NCBI RefSeq assembly: GCF_015390235.1
Contig: NZ_VUOH01000001.1
Coordinates: 62,001-126,000 of the forward strand
Length of the DNA stretch: 64,000 nt
Source: Quadrisphaera sp. INWT6
Lineage (GTDB): Bacteria; Actinomycetota; Actinomycetes; Actinomycetales; Quadrisphaeraceae
Direction: 5' to 3'
Under the pieces are notes generated by a model. It saw only the letters and a program-made list of their open reading frames with translations. It was not told the DNA's origin and did no database searches. Each line of letters starts with the position of its first letter. The stretch's first letter is position 1. Both the position numbers and the translations under genes were made by a program. Shown one piece after another: positions 16,592 to 25,039 of this stretch.

Positions 16592-17560
16592 TCAGGGCTC
16601 GGGCAGGCGGGGGCCGGGCGGGGCGTCGGGGGTCAGGACGCCGGCCAGGGGGTCGCCCTCGGTGGCGAAGCGCTCGGCGGCCTCGGACAGCGACAGCTGG
16701 AACAGGTCGTCGCCGAGCTCGTCCCACCGGCGCGGCACCGCGGCCTGCGGGTGGTCGCGGCCCCGCGGCGACCACGGCGTGATGGTGGTCTTCGCGCCGT
16801 TGTTCTGGCTCCAGTCGAGCAGCACCCTGCCGCGCCGCACGTCCTTGGCCATCACGGCGGTGACCCACGCGACGTCCTTCGCCAGCCCCTCCGCGAGGCG
16901 CTTGGCGTAGGCCGACACCACGTCGGCGCCCTGAGCGCCGCTGATCGGCGCGTACAGCTGCATCCCCTTGCTCCCGGAGGTGACGGGGACGGCGGTCAGG
17001 CCGTCGTCGGCGAGGCGCTCCGCGACGAGCACCGCCAGCTCGGAGCACTCCGCGAGCCCCGTGCCGGGACCGGGGTCGAGGTCGACCACCAGCCGGTCGG
17101 GGTGCTGCTGGCGGCTGTGGGCCGGGCCGTCGACGCCGCTCGGGAGGCGCCACTGCGGCGTGTGCAGCTCCAGCGCCGAGAGGTTGGCGAGCCACACGAG
17201 CCCGGCCTCGTCGTCGACCAGCGGGTAGCTCACCGGGCCCGCGTCGTCGTCCTGCGACGAGCCCCACCGGCCGCCGCCGGACCCCTCGACCTCGACCGTC
17301 CGCACCCACCGGGGCGTGCCGGAGGGGGCGTTCTTCTCGAAGAAGCGCGGCCCGGTGACCCCCTGCGGCCAGCGCACCCTGGTGACCGGCCGCCCGGCGA
17401 GCTGGGGGAGCTGGGCGGGGGCGACGTCGAGGACGTAGCCGACCAGCTCGGCCTTGGTGGTGGCGCGGGTGGCGGGCCCACCGGGCCACAGCTCGCGGTC
17501 GAGGTGGGTGAGCCGCACGCGCCGTCCGGCGATCTCGATGACCTGCGGCGTCGGGTCCAC
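16592..17560 (-). CDS. ligD: LigD-type polymerase/primase domain protein (NHEJ)
   Basis: The protein is 322 aa and covers the stand-alone polymerase domain of LigD. Motifs seen: LTHLDRELWP at the N-terminus, PSGTPRWVRTVEVEG, HPDRLVVDLDPGPG with the metal-binding DLDP acids, and the SGSKGMQLYAPI loop. Such proteins fill in or add nucleotides at double-strand breaks with Ku. The ligase and nuclease domains of full-length LigD are absent and must be elsewhere if present. The GTG start at 17560 has CAGGCT exactly 6 nt upstream, suggesting a leaderless transcript. Ku is encoded 2.7 kb away on the other strand. Confidence 0.88.
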   Translation of the reverse strand: MDPTPQVIEIAGRRVRLTHLDRELWPGGPATRATTKAELVGYVLDVAPAQLPQLAGRPVTRVRWPQGVTGPRFFEKNAPSGTPRWVRTVEVEGSGGGRWGSSQDDDAGPVSYPLVDDEAGLVWLANLSALELHTPQWRLPSGVDGPAHSRQQHPDRLVVDLDPGPGTGLAECSELAVLVAERLADDGLTAVPVTSGSKGMQLYAPISGAQGADVVSAYAKRLAEGLAKDVAWVTAVMAKDVRRGRVLLDWSQNNGAKTTITPWSPRGRDHPQAAVPRRWDELGDDLFQLSLSEAAERFATEGDPLAGVLTPDAPPGPRLPEP

Positions 17561-17623
17561 GGCCCCAGCCTGCCCGCACCCCGGTCGCGCGACGCGCGGG
17601 GAGCGCCCGCACGGGGGACGACG

Positions 17624-17658
17624 ACGGCCCCGCCGCCCACCAGGGGCGACGGGGCCGT
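17624..17658 (-). terminator. Hairpin terminator after the fasciclin gene
   Basis: A perfect 9-bp stem (ACGGCCCCG at 17624-17632 with its complement at 17650-17658) lies 16 nt beyond the stop of the fasciclin lipoprotein gene. No U-tract is visible, as is common in this phylum. Confidence 0.7.
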
Positions 17659-17673
17659 GCGTCAGGAGAGCTG

Positions 17674-18348
17674 TCAGGCCGGGGGCATGAGCACGCCGTC
17701 GATCAGGTACACCGTGGCGTTGGCGGTCTTCACGCCGCCGCAGATGACGTTGGCGCCGTTGACGGTCAGCGCGTCGGGGGTGCCGGCGACCTCGACGGTC
17801 TGGCCCTCGACGGTGGTCTGGGTGCCGATGACCTGCTCGGGGTCGAGCTGGCCGGGGACCACGTGGTACGTGAGGACCTTGGTCAGCAGCGCCGAGTCGG
17901 TCTTCAGGGTGTCGATGGTGGCCGGGTCGACCTTGGCGAAGGCGTCGTCGACCGGCGCGAAGACGGTGAACTCGGAGCCGTTCAGGGTGTCGACCAGGTT
18001 CACGTTCGGGTTCAGCTGGCCGGAGACCGCGGAGACCAGCGTGGTCAGCAGCGGGTTGTTGCTGGCGGCGGTCGCCACCGGGTCGGCGGCCATGCCCTCG
18101 ACGGAGCCGGCACCGCTGGGGACCTGCGCGGCGTAGGCGGCGCAGCCCGGGCCCACCGGGCCGGAGGCCATCGCGGCGTCGGAGGTCATGGTGTCCGAGG
18201 GGGTCATCGAGGAGGACTCGGACGGCGTCATCGACGCGGAGTCGTCCATCGAGCCGGTGTCGGAGGTGCCGCCGCCGCACGCGGCGAGGCCGAGGACCAG
18301 GAGGGCGCTGGAACCGACGGACAGGGTGGTGGCGAGCGAGCGCTTCAC
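17674..18348 (-). CDS. Fasciclin-domain lipoprotein
   Basis: The protein is 224 aa. The GTG at 18348 is preceded by AGGGAG and yields a lipoprotein signal peptide with lipobox [10 protein letters not shown] Ser/Thr/Met-rich spacer ([18 protein letters not shown]) follows, then one fasciclin (FAS1) domain from about residue 100, with the hallmark [14 protein letters not shown] and the [11 protein letters not shown] segment. Related actinobacterial proteins (MPT70/MPT83 type) are surface or secreted adhesin-like proteins. The Ser/Thr-rich spacer is a plausible target for the PMT mannosyltransferase encoded at 58.7 kb. Confidence 0.88.
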   Translation of the reverse strand: MKRSLATTLSVGSSALLVLGLAACGGGTSDTGSMDDSASMTPSESSSMTPSDTMTSDAAMASGPVGPGCAAYAAQVPSGAGSVEGMAADPVATAASNNPLLTTLVSAVSGQLNPNVNLVDTLNGSEFTVFAPVDDAFAKVDPATIDTLKTDSALLTKVLTYHVVPGQLDPEQVIGTQTTVEGQTVEVAGTPDALTVNGANVICGGVKTANATVYLIDGVLMPPA

Positions 18349-18475
18349 GGTGGTCTCCCTTGCTGGTGCACCGCCCTGCGGCGGTGCGTGCTTGCTGACA
18401 CGACGGGTTCGCCGCGGGGTGGGACGGGGATTGGTCACGATCGGGTCACGAGTGGTTCAACCCCCGCATGCAGCA

Positions 18476-18515
18476 ACGCCCGCCCCGTCCGGTCGGAACC
18501 GGTCGGGGCGGGCGT
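18476..18515 (-). terminator. Strong hairpin terminator after the molybdoenzyme gene
   Basis: A 12-bp perfect outer stem (18476-18487 with 18504-18515) and a 5-bp inner stem (18489-18493 with 18498-18502) close on a 4-nt loop. It lies just beyond the stop of the sulfite-oxidase-like gene and upstream of the fasciclin gene, separating the two transcripts. Confidence 0.8.
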
Positions 18516-18572
18516 CGGGTCACCTGCGGGGTGACGCCGGTGGTTCGGAGCTGAGGCGGCGGCGGACTGGTC

Positions 18573-20171
18573 TCAGACCACGGTGACCGTGCTCGAGTGC
18601 CACCCGGAGGAGCCGTCGGGAGCCGGCCGGGCCCGCTCGGAGGTCTGCACCGCGCCGGTGCCGTCCGTGGCCCGGACCCGCAGCGTGTGCGGACCCGCGC
18701 CCGCGGCGGCGGCGTCCCACGCGTACGACCACTGCCGCCACGTGTCGAGCCCGTCCTCCGCGGCGAGGGTCGCCTGCTGCCACTCGCCGTCGTCGACCTG
18801 CACCTCCACGGCGGTGATGCCCCGGGTCTGCGCCCAGGCCACCCCGCCGACGGCCACGGTGCCCTGAGGCACCTGCGCGAAGCCGCGCGGCACGTCGATG
18901 CGCGAGGCGGTCTTGATGGGCCCGTGGTCCGACCAGCCGCGCGTGGTCCAGTACGCCGTCGCGTCGGCGAAGCGCGTGACCTCCAGCTCCACGACCCACT
19001 TGGTGGCCGACACGAAGCCGTACAGGCCGGGCACCACCATCCGCACGGGGAACCCGTGCTCCAGCGGCAGCGGCTCCCCGTTCATGCCGACCGCGAACAG
19101 GGCGCCGCGGGCGGGGTCGGTCAGGGCCTCGATCGGCGTGGAGGCGCTGAAGCCGTCGCTGCTCTTCGACAGCACCATGTCGGCGCCGGCCAGCGGGCGC
19201 GCGCGCTCCAGCAGGGTCGCCACCGGCAGGCCCAGCCACGTCGCGTTGCCCGCCAGGCCGCCGCCGACCTCGTTGGAGACGCAGGTCAGCGTCACGCGCT
19301 CCTCGACCAGGTCCATGGCGAGCAGCTCCTCGAAGCTGACCTCGACCTCCTGCTCGACCATGCCCCGGATGCGCAGCGACCACGTCGCCGGGTCGATCGC
19401 GGGAACGGTGAGGGCGGTGTCGATCCGGTAGAAGTCGGCGTTCGGCGTGATGTACGGCGTGGTGCCCGCCACGCCGTTCTCCACACCGGCCGGGACCGCG
19501 CTCGCGGGCGAGGCGGGGGACGGCAGGCGCAGCCCGGCGCGAGCGGCGACGGCGTCGCGGGCCGCCGTCCCCAGCGCGCGGCCCGCAGCGCCGGTGGCCG
19601 CGGCCGCGGCGGCCACCCACGCGGTGACCGCCAGGACCGAGCGACGGCTCGGGCCGGACCCGGGGGCCGCGGCGTCGGCCTCGCGAAGGCGCTCCACCAG
19701 CAGCCGCAGCGCCACACCGCCGACGGCGAACCCGACGACGCCGGGCGCGGCGTCCCAGGGGCCCGAGCCCGAGCGGGTCACCGCGGCGCCCACGGCCACC
19801 GCGCCGAACAGGACGACCAGCACCAGGCCCGCGCTGCGGCGCCACCGCTCGGCGACGCCGGCGAGCGCCGCGAGCAGCGCGATGACGAGGGCCATCGAGC
19901 CCAGCAGCACCAGCTTGTCGTTCGTCCCGAACAGCCGGATGGCCGTGTCCTTCAGCCACGGCGGCACCCTGTCGATGAACGCCGACCCGATCGCCAGCAC
20001 CGGCGCGGACTCCGGGCGGACCGCAGCGGCGACCAGCTGGGCCACCCCGAGGGCCAGCCCGGCGGAGGCGAGGCCGATGACGGCGGCCAGGGCCGCCGAG
20101 GCGCGCGCGGGTCCCCGGCGGCGCCGGCTGGGGGGCGGCGTCGTCGCTGGTGGGGAGGTGGTCTGGGCCAT
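18573..20171 (-). CDS. Membrane-anchored sulfite-oxidase-like molybdopterin enzyme
   Basis: The protein is 532 aa. The first 200 residues hold several hydrophobic helices (about 25-50, 85-105, 110-130, 140-160) and a second hydrophobic segment after SRRSVLAVTAW. The catalytic part begins near 245 (TPYITPNADFYRIDT) and carries the molybdenum ligand Cys297 in LTCVSNEVGG, then NATWLGLPVATLL, and a C-terminal dimerisation-type domain. It fits the YedY/sulfite-oxidase superfamily of outward-facing oxidoreductases, though the true substrate is unknown. Cofactor genes moeA, moaC and mog are present 15 kb away. Confidence 0.87.
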   Translation of the reverse strand: MAQTTSPPATTPPPSRRRRGPARASAALAAVIGLASAGLALGVAQLVAAAVRPESAPVLAIGSAFIDRVPPWLKDTAIRLFGTNDKLVLLGSMALVIALLAALAGVAERWRRSAGLVLVVLFGAVAVGAAVTRSGSGPWDAAPGVVGFAVGGVALRLLVERLREADAAAPGSGPSRRSVLAVTAWVAAAAAATGAAGRALGTAARDAVAARAGLRLPSPASPASAVPAGVENGVAGTTPYITPNADFYRIDTALTVPAIDPATWSLRIRGMVEQEVEVSFEELLAMDLVEERVTLTCVSNEVGGGLAGNATWLGLPVATLLERARPLAGADMVLSKSSDGFSASTPIEALTDPARGALFAVGMNGEPLPLEHGFPVRMVVPGLYGFVSATKWVVELEVTRFADATAYWTTRGWSDHGPIKTASRIDVPRGFAQVPQGTVAVGGVAWAQTRGITAVEVQVDDGEWQQATLAAEDGLDTWRQWSYAWDAAAAGAGPHTLRVRATDGTGAVQTSERARPAPDGSSGWHSSTVTVV

Positions 20172-20253
20172 GTCGTGTGTTCGTCCCCGGGGGTGACTCG
20201 GATGGGTGAGCAGGTGTGGTCATCGCCCGATCGGCGCGCGCACGCTGACCAGC

Positions 20254-21192
20254 ATGCGCGCGATCTGGAAGGGAGCGGTGTCGTTCGGGCTCGTCAACGT
20301 GCCCGTGCGCCTCTACGCCGCCACCGGCACCAAGGACGTCTCCTTCCACCAGGTGCACGCCGCTGACGGCGGGCGCATCCGCTACCAGCGCACCTGCAGC
20401 GTCGACGGCGAGCCCGTGGCCTACGGCGACATCGCCAAGGGCTACGAGACCGAGGACGGCGACCTCGTCGTCCTGTCCGACGCCGACCTCGCGCAGCTGC
20501 CGCTGACCACCGGCCGCGAGATCGAGGTCGTCGAGTTCGTGCCCGAGGCGCAGGTCGACCCGCTGCTGTACGACAAGGCGTACTACCTCGAGCCCGAGAA
20601 GTCCGCCGCCAAGCCGTACGCGCTGCTGCGCGAGGCGCTGGTGGCGACCGAGCGCGTCGCCGTCGTCAAGGTGGCCCTGCGCCAGCGCGAGACCCTCGCG
20701 GTGCTGCGGGTGCGCGGTGGCGTCATCTGCCTGCAGACCGTGCTGTGGCCCGACGAGGTCCGCGAGCCCGACTTCGAGGTCGGCTCCGGCGCCGAGCTCA
20801 AGCCCGCCGAGCTGAAGATGGCGTCGTCGCTGGTGGAGTCGCTCGCCGCGGACTTCGACCCGTCGCAGTACGCCGACGGCTACCGCCAGGCGGTGCAGGC
20901 GCTGGTCGAGGAGAAGATCGCCTCCGGCGAGGTGCGCCGGGCGCCCGCGGCGGCCTCCGAGGGCGGCGCGGACGGCGACGGCGAGGTGGTCGACCTCATG
21001 GCCGCGCTGCAGCGCAGCGTGGAGCGGGCCAAGGCCCGCCGCGGGGAGGCCGCCTCCTCGGGCCAGGAGGCCCCGGCCGAGCCGGTGCCCACGCGCTCGA
21101 CGTCGCGCGAGCGCGGCGCCCCCACCAAGGCCGCGGCCAAGGCCCCCGCGAAGCGCTCGTCGACGTCGGCGAAGTCCCCGAAGTCCGCCTGA
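20254..21192 (+). CDS. ku: Ku DNA end-binding protein
   Basis: The protein is 312 aa. The ATG at 20254 gives the classic bacterial Ku start MRAIWKGAVSFGLVNVPV; the longer in-frame start at 20206 is less likely. The Ku core follows (SFHQVHAADGGRIRYQRTC, YYLEPEKSAAKPYALLREAL), and a Lys/Ala/Ser-rich C-terminal tail (about 260-312) resembles the DNA-contacting extensions of other actinobacterial Ku proteins. Ku threads onto broken DNA ends and recruits LigD in non-homologous end joining. Confidence 0.95.
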   Translation: MRAIWKGAVSFGLVNVPVRLYAATGTKDVSFHQVHAADGGRIRYQRTCSVDGEPVAYGDIAKGYETEDGDLVVLSDADLAQLPLTTGREIEVVEFVPEAQVDPLLYDKAYYLEPEKSAAKPYALLREALVATERVAVVKVALRQRETLAVLRVRGGVICLQTVLWPDEVREPDFEVGSGAELKPAELKMASSLVESLAADFDPSQYADGYRQAVQALVEEKIASGEVRRAPAAASEGGADGDGEVVDLMAALQRSVERAKARRGEAASSGQEAPAEPVPTRSTSRERGAPTKAAAKAPAKRSSTSAKSPKSA

Positions 21193-21204
21193 CCCGCCTC
21201 CCCG

Positions 21205-21637
21205 CGTGATCATGGGAGTCCGGAGCACCATCCCCTCGTGATCATGGGCGTCTCGAGCACCGTGGGCGGCGTGCTGTGGTGCAGCGGTGGTCGGGGTGCG
21301 CAGGGTCGTCCTTGCTCGGGGTGCTGCGCTGAGGGCAGTGCGTCAGCGCCGGCCACGTCGTCGTCGGGCGTCCCGGGGCTGAGCGCCGACCTCGTGCAGC
21401 AGTGCGCCGACGTCACCGTGGTGCTCGAGCCCGCCCGCTGCGACGCGCACGCCCTGGCCGACGACGAGCGCGGCTCGAGCCCGCAGCTGCAGCTCTCCCT
21501 CGACGGAGCCCCCGCCGTCCCCGTCCGGGTGCGGGTGCCGCGGGAGACCCGGGCGGTGGCGACCGACGCCCTCGTCGGCGCCTGCTCCGGACGCCCATGA
21601 TCACGACCGGAGAGTGCCCCGGAGGTCCATGATCACG
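21205..21637. repeat. Four CATGATCACG elements, two in each orientation
   Basis: CGTGATCATGGG occurs at 21205-21216 and 21237-21248, each followed by GTC and GAGCACC. The reverse form, CCATGATCACG, occurs at 21595-21605 and 21627-21637. The two pairs bracket a stretch of about 340 bp inside the 515-bp gap between Ku and the PKS gene. The same element recurs at 47801-47839 and 48302-48321. Confidence 0.85.
21379..21600 (+). pseudogene. Possible gene remnant between CATGATCACG elements
   Basis: One frame encodes about 73 residues that look protein-like rather than random (ADVTVVLEPARCDAHALADD, then PVRVRVPRETRAVATDALVG) and end in a TGA inside one of the repeat elements. Upstream residues in this frame look non-coding, and no convincing start or ribosome binding site was seen. 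It may be the 3' end of a decayed gene or a very small gene. Family not identified. Confidence 0.3.
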
Positions 21638-21707
21638 GGGGAGGTGGGGTGGGGTGGGTGGCGGGAGGCCGCCCCTGCGGGGAGGGTGAGGCGGTGGGGG
21701 CGAAGCG

Positions 21708-22837
21708 GTGACGCGGGTGGTGGCGGTGGCGCCGGTGCTGCCCGAGCGGTCCTACCCGCAGGCGGAGATCACCGAGGCGCTCGTCGACCTGGTCTGCCCG
21801 CCCGGCACCGCCGCCGGCGCCCGGGCGCCCCTGCTGCGCCGCCTGCACCGCAACGGCGGCGTCGAGCGCCGCCACCTGGCCCTGCCCCTGGAGGCCTACG
21901 GGGACCTGGGCGGCTTCACGCTCGCCAACGGCGCCTGGCTCCGCGAGGGGGCTGCCCTCGGTGAGCGGGCCGTCCGCGACGCCCTCGCGCAGTGCGGGCT
22001 GGAGCCGCACGACGTCGACGTCGTGCTGTTCACCACGGTCACGGGCGTCGCGGCGCCCTCCCTCGACGCCCGCCTGGTGGGTCCGCTGGGGCTGCGCGAG
22101 GACGTCAAGCGCCTGCCGCTGTTCGGCCTGGGGTGCGTCGCGGGGGCCTCGGGCCTGGCCCGCCTGCACGACCACCTCGTCGGCCACCCCGACGACGTCG
22201 CCCTGCTCCTCAGCGTCGAGCTCTGCTCCCTGACGGTCCAGGGCGACGACGCCTCCACCGCCAACCTGGTCGCCTCGGGGCTCTTCGGCGACGGCGCGGC
22301 CGCCGCCGTCCTGCTGGGCGACCGCCGGGCCGCGGCGCTGGGCCTGGACGGGCCGTCGCACCCCCGCGTGGCCGGCACCCGCAGCCACCTCTACCCGGGC
22401 ACCACCGACCTGCTCGGCTGGGACGTCGGGGCACGGGCTTCCGCATCGTGCTGTCGGCGTCGCTGGCCGACGTGGTCGAGGCGCACCTCGCCGACGACGT
22501 GAAGGCGCTGCTCGCCCCGCACGGCCTCGACCCCGGCGGCGTCACCCGCTGGTTCGCCCACCCCGGCGGCCCCAAGGTCCTCGAGTCGGCGCAGCGGGCG
22601 CTCGCGCTGGACGACGGCGCGCTCGGCGCCTCCTGGGCGTCGCTCGCGAGGGCGGGCAACATGTCGTCGGCGTCGGTGCTGCACGTGCTCGCCGACGTCC
22701 TGGCCGGACGCGACGGGGCGCAGCCGCCCGGAGCGGGGGAGCGCGGCGTGCTGTTCGCGCTCGGCCCGGGGTTCAGCGCCGAGCTGGTGCTGCTGGAGTG
22801 GACCGGACCCTCGACCGACCAGGAGGACGTCGCGTGA
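21708..22837 (+). pseudogene. Type III polyketide synthase, frameshifted
   Basis: Two frames together encode one chalcone-synthase-like protein of about 376 aa. The first frame (GTG 21708 to about 22430) holds the active-site Cys143 in LFGLGCVAGASG. After a lost base in the GGGG run at 22429-22432, the rest continues one base earlier with GTGFRIVLSASLADVVEAHL, the catalytic His in RWFAHPGGPKVLE and the catalytic Asn in AGNMSSASVLHVL. All three catalytic residues survive, so one base would restore the gene. The next two genes (membrane methyltransferase and flavoprotein) match the order of phenolic-lipid clusters such as Streptomyces srsABC. Sequencing error is as likely as true decay. Confidence 0.85.
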
Positions 22838-23379
22838 GCAGCACCGGGTGGTACGCCCTCCTCCTCCTCGCGGTGGGGCTGTGGCGGCTCGTCGAGCTGG
22901 CGGTCAGCCGCCGCAACCTCGCCTGGGCGCTGGAGCGCGGCGGCGTCGAGAGCGGCCAGGGGCACTTCCCGGCGATGGTCGCGCTGCACACCGCCTTCCT
23001 GGCCGGGTGCCTGGTCGAGGTGGTGGCCCTCGACAGGCCGTTCGTGCCGGCGCTCGGCTGGACGATGCTGGTGGTGCTCGTGCTCACCCAGGCGCTGCGG
23101 ATGTGGTGCATGCACGCGCTGGGCCGGCAGTGGAACACCCGGGTGGTCGTGGTCCCCGGGCTGCCCCGGGTCACGGGCGGCCCCTACCGCCACCGGTGGC
23201 TGCCGCACCCGAACTACCTGGTGGTGGCCGTCGAGGGCGTCGCGCTGCCGCTGGTGCACGGCGCGTGGGTCACCGCCGTCGTCTTCACGGTGCTCAACGG
23301 GGTCCTGCTGCTGCGCTACCGGATCCCCGCGGAGGACGCGGCCCTCGCGCGGCTGCGCGACGCCCGCGCCGGGGCCTGA
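22834..23379 (+). CDS. Isoprenylcysteine carboxyl methyltransferase-like membrane methyltransferase
   Basis: The protein is 181 aa with about four or five membrane helices. The ICMT/PEMT signature is in the C-terminal half: ALRMWCMHALGRQWNTRVVV, GPYRHRWLPHPNYLVV and a final helix before the LLRYRIPAEDAAL end. The GTG start has AGGAGG 7 nt upstream and overlaps the PKS stop as GTGA, so the two are co-translated. In comparable clusters the methyltransferase O-methylates the alkylresorcinol made by the type III PKS; that role is inferred here. Confidence 0.85.
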   Translation: MSSTGWYALLLLAVGLWRLVELAVSRRNLAWALERGGVESGQGHFPAMVALHTAFLAGCLVEVVALDRPFVPALGWTMLVVLVLTQALRMWCMHALGRQWNTRVVVVPGLPRVTGGPYRHRWLPHPNYLVVAVEGVALPLVHGAWVTAVVFTVLNGVLLLRYRIPAEDAALARLRDARAGA

Positions 23380-23380
23380 G

Positions 23381-24484
23381 GTGCCTCCCGGCGGTCCCGT
23401 GCACGACCTCGTGGTGGTCGGCGGCGGGCCGGTGGGCCTGGCGGGCGCGCTGCGGGCCGCCGCGGCGGGTCTGGACGTCGTCGTCCTCGAGCCGCGGGGC
23501 GTCGACCCGGCGGCACCGGTGGACAAGGCGTGCGGCGAGGGCCTGCTGCCCGGAGCGCTCGCTGCCGTGCGGGACCTGGGCGTGGACCCGCCGGGGGCGC
23601 TCCTGACGGGCATCGCCTACTCCTCGCAGGGGCCGGGGGGCCGCGCCTGGCGCGCCGAGCACGACTTCGCCGCGGGGCCCGGGCGGGGCGTGCGCCGCAC
23701 CGCGCTCCACGCCGCGCTGGCGGCGCGGGTCCTCGAGGTCGGGGTGCCGGTCAGGCGCTCCCGGGTGCTCGACCTCGCCCAGGACGGCGCGCGGGTGCAG
23801 CTGGCCACCGACGACGGGCCGGTGCGGGGGCGCTGGGTGCTGGGCTGCGACGGGCTGCACTCGGCGGTGCGCCGCGCGGCGGGCCTGGAGGTGGCCGCCG
23901 GGCGCCCCGGAGCGCGCTGGTCAGCGCGGTTCGGGGTCAGGAGGCACGCGGCGGTGGCGCCGTGGAGCTCCCGCGTCGAGGTGCACTGGGGGCGAGACGT
24001 CGAGGGCTACGTCACGCCCGTCGGGCCGCAGGAGGTCGGGGTGGCCGTGCTCGGTCCGCGCGGCACCTCCTTCGAGGCGGGGCTCGCGCAGCTGCCCGGC
24101 CTGGTCGAGCGGCTGCAGGGGGCTGGCTGGACGACGGCGGCGCGCGGGGCGGGCCCCCTGCGCCAGCGCGCCCGCGGCGTGGCGAGCGGCCGGGTGCTGC
24201 TGGCGGGTGACGCCGCCGGCTACGTCGACGCCCTGACGGGGGAGGGGCTGCGGGTCGGGCTGGCGGCGGCGGAGGCTGCCGTGCGGGCGCTCACGACCGG
24301 CCGCTCGCGCTGGGTCGCCGACGCCTACGAGTGCGCCTGGCGCCGGGAGACGCGCTCGTTCCGGGTGGTGACGGCGGCCCTGCTGGCGGCGTCGCGCCCA
24401 GCGCCCCTGCGCGCCGGGCTCGTACCGCTGGCGGTGGCGGCCCCGCCGGTCTTCGGGGCGGTCGTCGACCGCCTCGCGCAGTGA
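23381..24484 (+). CDS. FAD-dependent oxidoreductase of the phenolic-lipid cassette
   Basis: The protein is 367 aa. It has an N-terminal dinucleotide-binding fold (DLVVVGGGPVGLAGALRAAA, ending VVLEPRG), a GRWVLGCDGLHSAVRR motif and the FAD-binding GDAAGYVDALTGEGLRVGL motif, which is the pattern of aromatic hydroxylases and geranylgeranyl-reductase-like flavoproteins. It starts 1 nt after the methyltransferase stop. By analogy with SrsC it could hydroxylate the resorcinol ring to a quinone-type lipid. Confidence 0.85.
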   Translation: MPPGGPVHDLVVVGGGPVGLAGALRAAAAGLDVVVLEPRGVDPAAPVDKACGEGLLPGALAAVRDLGVDPPGALLTGIAYSSQGPGGRAWRAEHDFAAGPGRGVRRTALHAALAARVLEVGVPVRRSRVLDLAQDGARVQLATDDGPVRGRWVLGCDGLHSAVRRAAGLEVAAGRPGARWSARFGVRRHAAVAPWSSRVEVHWGRDVEGYVTPVGPQEVGVAVLGPRGTSFEAGLAQLPGLVERLQGAGWTTAARGAGPLRQRARGVASGRVLLAGDAAGYVDALTGEGLRVGLAAAEAAVRALTTGRSRWVADAYECAWRRETRSFRVVTAALLAASRPAPLRAGLVPLAVAAPPVFGAVVDRLAQ

Positions 24485-24490
24485 CGCGTG

Positions 24491-24551
24491 TGACTCGTGT
24501 GACGGGTGGGGCTGGTGTAACGATTGTGTTGCAAGGGTCACGAAACGGACA
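24491..24551 (+). promoter_or_regulatory. Low-GC promoter region with GTGTGAC repeats
   Basis: The stretch downstream of the flavoprotein gene is much less GC-rich than its surroundings. It has two direct GTGTGAC copies 9 bp apart, a GTGTAACGATTGTG stretch and CGAAACGGAC. The region upstream of the SepX-like gene at 52.7 kb shares the CGAAACGGAC string and the doubled GTGTGAC (there on the opposite strand). It probably drives the small membrane peptide gene at 24594. Confidence 0.4.
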
Positions 24552-24593
24552 CGGCGAGGTTCGGCTCCGGCGGACGTGGGCACCCTCACGGTC

Positions 24594-24719
24594 ATGATGT
24601 GGCTGGCCCTCGTGCTCCCCCCGCTGCTGCTCCCCGCGCTGCTGGGCTTCTCCCGGTACGAGGCGAAGATGCTGACGGCGTCGCCCCGCGCCGAGCGCGC
24701 CGCCGCAGCGGCCGACTGA
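24594..24719 (+). CDS. Small single-pass membrane peptide (41 aa)
   Basis: The frame starts at a double ATG (24594 and 24597) and encodes a hydrophobic helix (WLALVLPPLLLPALLGF), then SRYEAKMLTASPRAERAAAAAD and a stop. The hydrophobic-then-charged layout and the low-GC promoter-like stretch upstream support a real gene. No function can be given. It lies between the phenolic-lipid cassette and tRNA-Arg. Confidence 0.5.
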   Translation: MMWLALVLPPLLLPALLGFSRYEAKMLTASPRAERAAAAAD

Positions 24720-24795
24720 GCGACCGGCTGCGCGGCTGGGGGCCCCGACCCCGCCCCGCGCCCCGGGAGGGGCTGGCGGGGCGGTGGGCGGCACG

Positions 24796-24870
24796 TGGTG
24801 CCCCAGGCGGGACTCGAACCCGCGACCTACCGCTTAGGAGGCGGTTGCTCTTCCGCTGAGCTACCAGGGC
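24796..24870 (-). tRNA. tRNA-Arg (anticodon CCT)
   Basis: The complement folds as a full cloverleaf of 75 nt: acceptor GCCCTGG paired with CTGGGGC (one G-U and one U-G pair), D stem GCTC/GAGC, anticodon stem ACCGC/GCGGT with loop CTCCTAA (anticodon CCT), T arm GCGGG-TTCGAGT-CCCGC, then A and an encoded CCA. It reads the AGG codon, which is rare in such GC-rich genomes. Confidence 0.96.
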
Positions 24871-25027
24871 GCGGGTCCAGGGTAGCCGGGAGCAGCCGCG
24901 GGGCGCGGCGGCCGCAGCCGGGCCGGTGAGCCCGCCGGTGCGGGCCCGTCCCACCCCCGGCAGACGCCCCGGCGCCCGACCCGGCGCGGCGACCGGCGCG
25001 GCCGTGCTGACCACCGGCGCGGCGCAC

Positions 25028-25039
25028 TAGCCTTTCCGG
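25028..25039 (+). promoter_or_regulatory. Leaderless promoter of the helicase-like gene
   Basis: TAGCCT (25028-25033) is a good -10 box and lies exactly 6 nt before the GTG at 25040, with no ribosome binding site between. A leaderless transcript is inferred. Confidence 0.6.

Noticed and set aside
14472-17612. A 1046-codon minus-strand open frame
   Set aside because: It spans the GGT-like gene on the other strand and the LigD polymerase in a wrong frame; no coherent protein.
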